61,007 bases of DNA from Planctomycetota bacterium (GTDB lineage Bacteria > Planctomycetota > Phycisphaerae > UBA1845), in the NCBI GenBank assembly GCA_024276605.1, contig JAJRWX010000011.1, positions 1-61,007 on the forward strand. Direction: 5' to 3'. The notes beneath the pieces were generated by a model. It had not been told where the DNA came from and ran no database searches. It saw nothing but the letters and a program-made list of their open reading frames with translations. Shown piece by piece: positions 1 to 5,707 of this stretch (position 1 is the first letter of the stretch; every line of letters begins with the position of its first letter). Both the position numbers and the translations under genes were made by a program.

Positions 1-55
1 CCCGCAACGTATCGCGTTCTTCATCACTCAATCGAACCACGTACTTCTTCTGCAT
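1..55 (-). CDS. IS630-type transposase, N-terminal fragment (runs off left edge)
   Basis: Only the first 18 codons are present, reading MQKKYVVRLSDEERDTLR and continuing out of the window. An AAGGAGG ribosome binding site lies seven bases before the ATG. This opening, a short basic start followed by VRLSDEER, is typical of the helix-turn-helix region at the start of IS630-family transposases. No catalytic DDE residue is visible because the rest is missing. The right edge of the window begins the same protein in the opposite direction. Confidence 0.7.
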   Translation of the reverse strand, partial: MQKKYVVRLSDEERDTLR

Positions 56-98
56 CGGGAAACCTCCTTGTCTTCCGAAACGTCAAAAACAAGAAGAT

Positions 99-127
99 AG
101 GATAACCCCTATTCTTAGCTGTGACAA
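99..127 (-). promoter_or_regulatory. Candidate transposase promoter inside the left IS end
   Basis: On the minus strand TTGTCA (127-122) and TATCCT (104-99) are separated by 17 bases, matching five and four positions of the sigma-70 consensus. The -35 lies within the terminal inverted repeat, and the transposase ATG follows at 55. The same arrangement is at 60888-60916. It is predicted by inspection only. Confidence 0.4.
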
Positions 128-132
128 ACCAC

Positions 133-308
133 TAGTGCTTCGTCACATCTAAGAATTCGGGTGGCATGGGTAAGTCCCGATGTATCCCGATGTTACGTCG
201 GGATACATCGGGACTTACCCGTGTAGTTCCGGAGGCCGACACGGGCAAAAAAAACGTTGCCCATGCCACCCTGGATGAACCCGAACATGAAGCTGTGACG
301 CTGCACTA
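133..308. mobile_element. MITE-like non-autonomous element related to the flanking IS630
   Basis: This roughly 176-bp segment is bounded by TA on each side and has no coding capacity. Its ends are imperfect inverted repeats: TAGTGCTTCGTCACATCT from the left and TAGTGCAGCGTCACAGCT from the right, followed further in by the shared stretch TGGCATGGG on each arm. The left end matches the terminus of the neighbouring IS630-type element at about 25 of 29 positions, so the same transposase could plausibly move it. The interior holds a perfect 23-bp hairpin at 168-220 and a 7-bp stem at 218-224/239-245. The element lies just downstream of the che operon and could end its transcripts, but that is a guess. 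Confidence 0.65.
168..220. repeat. Perfect 23-bp inverted repeat with 7-base loop
   Basis: Positions 168-190 and 198-220 are exact reverse complements around the loop TGTTACG. The repeated core TCCCGATGTATCCCGA is itself partly iterative. The hairpin sits in the centre of the MITE-like element. No T-run follows it on either strand, so it is not a standard intrinsic terminator. Confidence 0.9.
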
Positions 309-399
309 GGGTCATGTATCATCCCGTAGACAACGACATCGCTCATGAAGAGGCCGCGAATGGCAGTCGTATTCGCATGTGAGTGTTATTTTCGGCGGT

Positions 400-1476
400 T
401 TAACTGATCGCTGGTTGGTTCGATCGACTCCGAAGGGCACAGATCACAGTGTTTGGAACTTCGCTGGGAGCCACGACATGTTGGACCGCCCCGAGATCGG
501 CAGCCACCTTCGGCATGCCATACACGACGCAAGATTCGTGATTCTGGGCGATTGTCACGGCACCGCGTTCTTTCATGTTGAGTAATCCTTCGGCTCCATC
601 AGCCCCCATGCCCGTTAAAAGAACGCCAACGGCATGGTTACCCACTTGCTGGGCGACCGAGTCGAACAAGACGTCGACGCTGGGACAGTGCCGATTGACC
701 AGTTCGTCAGTGCCATACACGATGCGTAATCGGTTACCCATTCGTTCGATACTCATTTGTATTCCCCCGCGTGCCACAAAGGCCCGGCCAGGCTCGAGCA
801 TGTCCCCATCGACGGCTTCAGTTACGGTCATGGCACTGAACTGATTCAATCGGTCCGCAAAGGATTTGGTGAACCCTGCCGGCATGTGTTGCACGATCGC
901 AACGGGTGGGAAATCCGCAGGGACATTCGACAACAATTCCTTAATCGCTTCCGTACCGCCGGTGGATGCGCCGATCGCCACAAGATAGCGCCCCGGGTCA
1001 ATCCCCACAGATTTCATGCATCGCCGATTCTTGACCGCAGCCGCCGGAATATGGGGTCGAACCGGCATGGCGATAGCCGCCGCTCGAATCTTATCTGCTA
1101 AATCCACGCCAAGGTATCGCAGCGCTTGGCTACCTCCCGAAGCCGGTTTGGCTACAAAGTCGATGGCACCTAATTCGATGGCCTTGAGGGCCGCGTGATT
1201 ATTGTTCGTCGCAACACCACTACACATGATAACCGGAACCGGATAGTGTGCTTGTAGCTTTTGGAGAAACGTCAACCCATCCATCCGAGGCATTTCTATA
1301 TCGAGGATGATGACGTTCGGTCGATATTCGATGATGAGTTCACGGGCTTCGTACGGATCCTTGGCCTCGCCGATGACGCTAATATCCGGTTCGTTGGAGA
1401 GTGCGCGCGAGAGAACCGTGCGAACGGTTGGAGAGTCATCCACGATCAATACCTTGATAGGTTTATTCACGCTCAT
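400..1476 (-). CDS. cheB: CheB, chemotaxis protein-glutamate methylesterase
   Basis: CheB removes methyl groups from chemoreceptors, and its activity is raised when CheA phosphorylates its receiver domain. The N-terminal receiver (about residues 7-125) has the acidic pair D13/D14 and phospho-acceptor D59 in IILDIEMPRMDG. The C-terminal methylesterase shows the three catalytic positions S171 in GASTGG, H197 in QHMP and D293 in GMGADG, so it should be active. I place the start at ATG 1476, preceded by GGAG at good spacing; a TTG twelve bases upstream is less likely. At 358 residues it has normal length. It is the last gene of the che operon, with cheR 71 bases upstream. Confidence 0.96.
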   Translation of the reverse strand: MSVNKPIKVLIVDDSPTVRTVLSRALSNEPDISVIGEAKDPYEARELIIEYRPNVIILDIEMPRMDGLTFLQKLQAHYPVPVIMCSGVATNNNHAALKAIELGAIDFVAKPASGGSQALRYLGVDLADKIRAAAIAMPVRPHIPAAAVKNRRCMKSVGIDPGRYLVAIGASTGGTEAIKELLSNVPADFPPVAIVQHMPAGFTKSFADRLNQFSAMTVTEAVDGDMLEPGRAFVARGGIQMSIERMGNRLRIVYGTDELVNRHCPSVDVLFDSVAQQVGNHAVGVLLTGMGADGAEGLLNMKERGAVTIAQNHESCVVYGMPKVAADLGAVQHVVAPSEVPNTVICALRSRSNQPAIS

Positions 1477-1547
1477 TCGGCACTCCAAGTCTACGGTGTA
1501 TGTCTTACCATCAATCTAATCATTCGCAACGCGCTTAGATTTTCGTT

Positions 1548-2396
1548 TCAATCTTTTCTATAGATGGTCGGCTCCACGTATATTAACGAATGGTCAATGC
1601 TGTTTAGGCTTTCAGAATGTCCGATCAACAAATACCCACCCGGGATCAAGTGTCTGGCATAACGGTCGACCAATGCTTTCTGGGTAGACTTGTCGAAGTA
1701 AATCATCACGTTACGGCAAAAGATTACGTGGAATCCGAATCGGAAGGGAAACGTCGGGGACATGAGATTAAAGCGCGTGAACGTGATCAGTTTTCTTATT
1801 TCGGGGGTGACCTGCAACATGGGGCCGTTGTCCGACTGGGTCTTACAAAGATAACGATTCCTAAGCGTAGACGGTACTGTTCCGACGCGGTGCGGTTCAA
1901 AGATGCCGCGCTTGGCCCGGCTGAGCATTTGCATGGAAATGTCGGTCGCTAGAATTTTCGGCTGGATTCGTGGATGGCCCTGTAGTGTATCGTGTACCAC
2001 CATGGCAATCGAGTACGGTTCTTCGCCACTAGAACAACCGGCGCTCCAAATACGTAGTGCCGTATTATCGGCACACCACTTCGAATCTTCAACCCATCGT
2101 TTGATGGCAGTCTTGAGGAAGCCGAAATGGTCCTCTTCACGGAACAGGTGTGTTGTATTCGTGGAGACGGCATCGAGTAGGGTGCTTAGCTCGTTACCTG
2201 TTTGATCCTTCACTACGTGGTCGTAGTATGCTTTGAAAGAGGAGAATCCACCCTGACGAAGCTTTTTGCCGAGGCGTGAACGCAGGAGTTGCATCTTCTC
2301 GCCGCCGAGGTTGATACCGCTCTCTTTGTATATGAGCTTGCGGAAGAGTTCGTATTCTCCCGGCGTCAAGTCCTTTATTTCTGCTTGCACTAACAT
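1548..2396 (-). CDS. cheR: CheR, chemotaxis protein methyltransferase
   Basis: CheR transfers methyl groups from S-adenosylmethionine to receptor glutamates and works against CheB. The 282-residue protein has the alpha-helical N-terminal domain (about 1-85, with the TNTTHLFRE stretch at its end) and the SAM-binding fold with IWSAGCSSGEEPYSIAM. The later FRFGFHVIFCRNVMIYFD segment is characteristic of the family. The ATG at 2396 is preceded by GGAG. No C-terminal pentapeptide-docking insertion or TPR extension is apparent. It lies 42 bases downstream of cheX in the same operon. Confidence 0.96.
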   Translation of the reverse strand: MLVQAEIKDLTPGEYELFRKLIYKESGINLGGEKMQLLRSRLGKKLRQGGFSSFKAYYDHVVKDQTGNELSTLLDAVSTNTTHLFREEDHFGFLKTAIKRWVEDSKWCADNTALRIWSAGCSSGEEPYSIAMVVHDTLQGHPRIQPKILATDISMQMLSRAKRGIFEPHRVGTVPSTLRNRYLCKTQSDNGPMLQVTPEIRKLITFTRFNLMSPTFPFRFGFHVIFCRNVMIYFDKSTQKALVDRYARHLIPGGYLLIGHSESLNSIDHSLIYVEPTIYRKD

Positions 2397-2438
2397 ACAC
2401 CGGCTCCCATTCGGTCAAACTTTCCTACGTGGTCTCGA

Positions 2439-2900
2439 CTATGCGCTCTGTATATGGAGTAACTGCATCCACTGGCCTTCCACAGACAGGAGTGCTACAT
2501 CCGGCGACTCTTCCTCCGAGTCTTCAAGCTCCGGGGTATCTGGTAGCTCCAGGACTTCGGGTATGCTCAGATTGAAAACATCCTCGGTTCCAAAGGCTGC
2601 GGTCACGTATTGTCCACACACGATGTTCATAAATTCTTTGACGGCATCGTGTGATTCTTGCTCGGTGGTTTCTTCACCCGACTCCATGCCCAGTAGATTG
2701 GCAGTCAGGTGTGCTGCGAAAGTATTCGTACACGTCAGTCGGAGCGAGCCTGACTCGGAGCCTTGGTAACTGATCGATGTATCCAGCCATCGTTCACCTA
2801 CGGGTGGATCAAACTCTCCGTCATCGGTAAACATGAAGGCAAGGTCCGCGAGAACCTCAGAAAGAACCGTCGTCAATATCGATGTTTTCTGAACCTGCAT
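2439..2900 (-). CDS. cheX: CheX-like phosphatase of CheY
   Basis: The 153-residue protein has the CheC/CheX/FliY fold signature. The helix KEFMNIVCGQ carries the E-x-x-N pair that in CheX and CheC positions the water attacking phospho-CheY. Only one such motif is visible, which fits CheX rather than the two-site CheC. An AGGAG site precedes the ATG at 2900, and the gene start overlaps the end of cheY by 44 bases, so the phosphatase and its substrate are translationally linked. No cheZ is present, so this is probably the system's signal-termination enzyme. The assignment as CheX over another CheC-type protein is an inference. Confidence 0.85.
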   Translation of the reverse strand: MQVQKTSILTTVLSEVLADLAFMFTDDGEFDPPVGERWLDTSISYQGSESGSLRLTCTNTFAAHLTANLLGMESGEETTEQESHDAVKEFMNIVCGQYVTAAFGTEDVFNLSIPEVLELPDTPELEDSEEESPDVALLSVEGQWMQLLHIQSA

Positions 2901-3282
2901 TTTGCGTTACTCCTAGTAATGGAATAAGTACTTCACGTAACTGTTCCGGTTGGAAGGGTTTGCGGATGTACCCGGCTACGCCGAGTTCGTGGAGCTGGTC
3001 GATCCGTTTCTGGCTTCCCTCCGTCGATGCGATGACGATGGGGATGTCCTTGAGTTTGTCGTTTTGCTTCATGCGCGTGAGCAGTTGTATGCCGCTCATC
3101 GTGGGCATATTGATATCCACAAGCATGACCGCTACTTCATGTTCACTGAGCCGGGCGAGAGCTTCAATGCCGTTGGCGGCCTCATAGATTTCTCCAACAT
3201 CCAGATCAATCATACGCACGGTTCGTTTCATCATTGAGCGGATGGTGGCGGAATCATCCACAATCAGAATGTCGTTATTCAT
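2857..3282 (-). CDS. cheY: CheY-type single-domain response regulator
   Basis: This 141-residue stand-alone receiver has the acidic pair D9/D10, phospho-acceptor D56 in MLVDINMP, and the conserved Lys in YIRKPF. It would take phosphate from CheA. I chose ATG 3282 (MNNDILIVDDS), which has an AGGAAT site upstream; an upstream extension of 25 codons is poorly supported. The last 44 bases overlap cheX, and the C-terminal tail ENIDIDDGSF is longer and more acidic than in a minimal CheY. The output target (flagellar motor, pili or other) cannot be told from the sequence, since no motility genes are present. Confidence 0.93.
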   Translation of the reverse strand: MNNDILIVDDSATIRSMMKRTVRMIDLDVGEIYEAANGIEALARLSEHEVAVMLVDINMPTMSGIQLLTRMKQNDKLKDIPIVIASTEGSQKRIDQLHELGVAGYIRKPFQPEQLREVLIPLLGVTQNAGSENIDIDDGSF

Positions 3283-3292
3283 GGTCTTATTC

Positions 3293-4165
3293 CTACTTGC
3301 GTCCGTGCGTCGTTTCAGTGGAGTCGTCGAAAAGACTCTCCACACGCTGAAGATCAATTATGGTTTGCGCGCTGATACACTCCAAATCAGTTTCGCTTAA
3401 CCCTCGCCGCTCAAGTACCACCGGGTCTGCACGGTAACATAAACCGTCCTCACCCAACCCAATGCCCAGCATCAGGCACACACAATTTGCCAGATAAATG
3501 GTATCTACTAACGCGTCAGGCGGATCCAATGCAGACGGTACATGATGAAACCGGATGCATTGAACGATGGCGGGAGGCAACTTCCACTTTTCCGCGATCA
3601 TGCCGCCCACCTCTTCGTGGGAGAATCCCAGAACTTGTTGTTCCGCCTCGACAAACGATAGATGCTCGTCCGTGACACGACGGATGATCTCGGCGAAGTC
3701 ATCGGCGACATACTCATTGAGGATGACCTTTCCGATGTCGTGCAGCAAACCTGCGGTGAATACGAGATTGGCATCCGGAAGTCGAAGGCGCTGTGCGAAT
3801 AGAGTCGAGGCAAGAGCCACTGCGACGGAGTGTTTCCATAGTACGCCAGGTTCCAGACCATAGCCTCGCTGCTCAGCGGATAGCATATTGTTCGTGTGGA
3901 CGGACATCACTAATTGCAGCACTTTGATTGTGCCAAGGCAGAGCATGGCATCATCCAAAGAGGTCACTTTGCGGGACAGGCCGAAGAAAGATGAATTACA
4001 AAGTTTCAACACTTGTCCCGTGACAACTTGGTCATACTTAATGGTATCGACGATATCGCCGAGCGTGCTACGTGGGTCGCTCATCACATTCATGAGCTTT
4101 AGCGCGGTGTCAGGTAGCGGCTTAACGGAATCGACACGATCGATGATATCTCTAACAGCGTTCAT
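3293..4165 (-). CDS. HDOD-domain signalling protein
   Basis: The 290-residue protein belongs to the HDOD family, related to HD phosphohydrolases. Typical features are the opening MNAVRDIIDRVDSVKPLP, the segment VTGQVLKLCNSSFFG and the HD-like block AGLLHDIGKVILNEY. HDOD proteins often act as scaffolds or regulators, and many have lost the metal-binding residues of true HD enzymes. Here an HD pair is retained, so activity cannot be excluded. A GGAGG site precedes the ATG at 4165, and its ATGA overlaps the stop of cheD, which implies translational coupling. It ends ten bases before the cheY start. Its role inside a che operon is not established. Confidence 0.88.
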   Translation of the reverse strand: MNAVRDIIDRVDSVKPLPDTALKLMNVMSDPRSTLGDIVDTIKYDQVVTGQVLKLCNSSFFGLSRKVTSLDDAMLCLGTIKVLQLVMSVHTNNMLSAEQRGYGLEPGVLWKHSVAVALASTLFAQRLRLPDANLVFTAGLLHDIGKVILNEYVADDFAEIIRRVTDEHLSFVEAEQQVLGFSHEEVGGMIAEKWKLPPAIVQCIRFHHVPSALDPPDALVDTIYLANCVCLMLGIGLGEDGLCYRADPVVLERRGLSETDLECISAQTIIDLQRVESLFDDSTETTHGRK

Positions 4166-4638
4166 AGCTCAACCTCCCGACCGCGGCTCTTGATAGTGAA
4201 GCGTCCGTTGCTGACGTCTAAACGCACCGTACGACTGAGCGATCCACCGACGTCCTCCGCTTCGATCAGCACACCGTTCTTCCAAAAAATCTTTCTGAGC
4301 ATGATATAGTTGCGTTTGCCGATGTTGAATGTTCCGTTGTCATCGAGGAGTTGTGATCCTCCGGCAATCTTTACAATGAGGCCTTTCTTCCCTGCTCCGA
4401 GTGCGTAGGTAGCTCGGAACAGGGCTGGGATTCCCGTATCGGCAAACATGGCTGGCTTGGCTTTGGCTTTGTCCGGCGATAGTGATGATTCCGGTAGCAT
4501 GTAATGGAGCATGCCGCCGACGTGAACTTTTGGATCCCAAATCGCAACACCAATACAGCTCCCAAGCGAGTATGTCACTAGCGTGGAGCGGGGATCATCG
4601 GTAACTTGCATATCTGCGATATCAACAATCTGATCCAT
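4162..4638 (-). CDS. cheD: CheD, chemoreceptor glutamine deamidase
   Basis: CheD deamidates receptor glutamines and in many bacteria also binds CheC/CheX to tune adaptation. The catalytic Cys28 lies in SLGSCIGVAIWD and the His45 in GGMLHYMLP, both in their usual context. I place the start at ATG 4638, which has the AAGGTGAG site just upstream; a GTG nine bases earlier lies within that site. The 158-residue product is of normal length. The stop overlaps the ATG of the HDOD gene. Presence of both CheD and CheX supports a CheC/CheD-like adaptation arm. Confidence 0.93.
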   Translation of the reverse strand: MDQIVDIADMQVTDDPRSTLVTYSLGSCIGVAIWDPKVHVGGMLHYMLPESSLSPDKAKAKPAMFADTGIPALFRATYALGAGKKGLIVKIAGGSQLLDDNGTFNIGKRNYIMLRKIFWKNGVLIEAEDVGGSLSRTVRLDVSNGRFTIKSRGREVEL

Positions 4639-4757
4639 TGCACTCACCTTGTCATAGGATCAACGGTGGTAGCTGTTTCTTGGGACGGCTGCACGTCCAC
4701 GATTCGTCGCGCCACATCTTACCCTGGAGGCGCCTACTCCTGGCTGCTTGTACTCCA

Positions 4758-5003
4758 TCAGCATCTCATGAAGCCCATTTTATCCATCTCACATATCGTT
4801 TCGTCCAACATCGTAGTTGTAGCGCCGACGTAGGTAATGATTGACTTAGCTGTTTTTCCATCGTGGCAACGCAGAAGCCGCAATCGGGTAAGTTCGTTGC
4901 TGGGCAAACTTTCGCTTTCCGGAACTTTTCGCTCCAACACTGCGTACGTAACCTGGGTGAGTTGCATCAAGGATTGCCATGTGCGGTTATTATCCATCAG
5001 CAT
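4758..5003 (-). CDS. Small helix-turn-helix-like protein of unknown function
   Basis: The 81-residue product is not recognised with certainty. The second half, from LPSNELTRLRLLRCHDG to LDETICEMDKMGFMRC, has the spacing of a small winged-helix domain, ending with a GF pair like that before the wing in MarR-like proteins. AAAGG lies seven bases before the ATG at 5003. It sits between cheW and cheD on the same strand, with 170 bases before it and 119 after it, which is looser than the rest of the operon. It may be a shortened regulator or a CheD-partner protein; neither can be shown here. Confidence 0.5.
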   Translation of the reverse strand: MLMDNNRTWQSLMQLTQVTYAVLERKVPESESLPSNELTRLRLLRCHDGKTAKSIITYVGATTTMLDETICEMDKMGFMRC

Positions 5004-5070
5004 GGATTTACCTTTTTTTGTAGGCCGACACTTTTGTGTAAGAGATTCCGTCCGGTGGTTTCCCCGAACC

Positions 5071-5105
5071 CCGCTACATCAGCATTCTCATTTATTGTGT
5101 AGCGG
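5071..5105. repeat. Eight-base-pair hairpin in the cheW-HTH gene gap
   Basis: CCGCTACA (5071-5078) and TGTAGCGG (5098-5105) are exact complements around a 19-base loop. It lies between the cheW stop and the small HTH-like gene, in the longest internal gap of the che operon. It could attenuate or stabilise the mRNA, but no T-run marks it as a terminator. Confidence 0.35.
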
Positions 5106-5173
5106 TGTATGCATAAACATCGCCGGAGCTATCTGACATTCAACCGTTACATAAAGTAGAGCTTGCTTGAGAA

Positions 5174-5698
5174 TTACCGATCAGCAACCGCCTCAAGTTG
5201 AACCAATTCTTCCGAGGTCAAGACTCTGTCAATGTCTAGGAGAATCTTGACACGCCCGTTGACCTTACCCATACCAAGAATGAATGTGGTATCTACAGAA
5301 GCTCCGAGTCTGGGAGGCTCCTCAATCTCAGTTGCGGGGATGTTGTGTACTTCCTGGACGGTATCAACGATAACACCCATAAGCACGCCGATATCAACGA
5401 CAATGACGCAGGTTTGATCGTTATACTGCGCGTCGGCCAGTCCAAACTTGGAGCGCAAGTCAATGACCGGTATCACCCTGCCGCGAAGATTAACTACGCC
5501 GCGTACGAAGTCCGGCGTCTGGGGTACTTTCGTGATGTCCATAATGCCGATAATTTCGCGCACCTTGAGAATCTCCAGTCCGTAGTCTTCTCCGGCTAAC
5601 GAAAACGTAAGATACTTAGCTCCAAATTCCGTGCTCGTATCCGGAGTGATGCCTCCTTCGTAAGCGGCGTCCTTTGATGTATCAAGCGTTGTCTGCAT
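5174..5698 (-). CDS. cheW: CheW coupling protein (operon copy)
   Basis: CheW links receptors to CheA in the signalling array. The 174-residue protein is a single CheW domain with the markers LTFSLAGEDYGLEILKVREI, VRGVVNLRGRVIPVIDLRSKF and FILGMGKVNGRVKILLDID. An AGGAGA site precedes ATG 5698, and it starts nine bases after the cheA stop. It is closely similar throughout to the second cheW at 11282-11845, including the MxTTL opening, so the two probably arose by duplication. Confidence 0.96.
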   Translation of the reverse strand: MQTTLDTSKDAAYEGGITPDTSTEFGAKYLTFSLAGEDYGLEILKVREIIGIMDITKVPQTPDFVRGVVNLRGRVIPVIDLRSKFGLADAQYNDQTCVIVVDIGVLMGVIVDTVQEVHNIPATEIEEPPRLGASVDTTFILGMGKVNGRVKILLDIDRVLTSEELVQLEAVADR

Positions 5699-5707
5699 GG
5701 CGCTCTC

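Larger units (their letters stand above)
1..134 (-). mobile_element. IS630-type insertion sequence, partial left copy
   Basis: This is the terminus of an insertion sequence that runs off the left edge. Read on the minus strand from 134 it begins TAGTGGTTTGTCACAGC and continues to a strong Shine-Dalgarno sequence and the first codons of a transposase. It is the reverse complement of 60881-61007, with a single mismatch by eye over 127 bases (the sixth base from the outer TA). The TA at 133-134 fits the TA target duplication known for the IS630/Tc1 group. The same TA is also the edge of the neighbouring MITE-like element. Family assignment rests on the TA boundary and on the transposase N-terminus, because most of the element lies outside the window. 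Confidence 0.8.

Noticed and set aside
2857-3357. Longer cheY starting at 3357
   Set aside because: The extra 25 residues overlap the HDOD gene end and have no ribosome binding site, while ATG 3282 has one and matches the family start.
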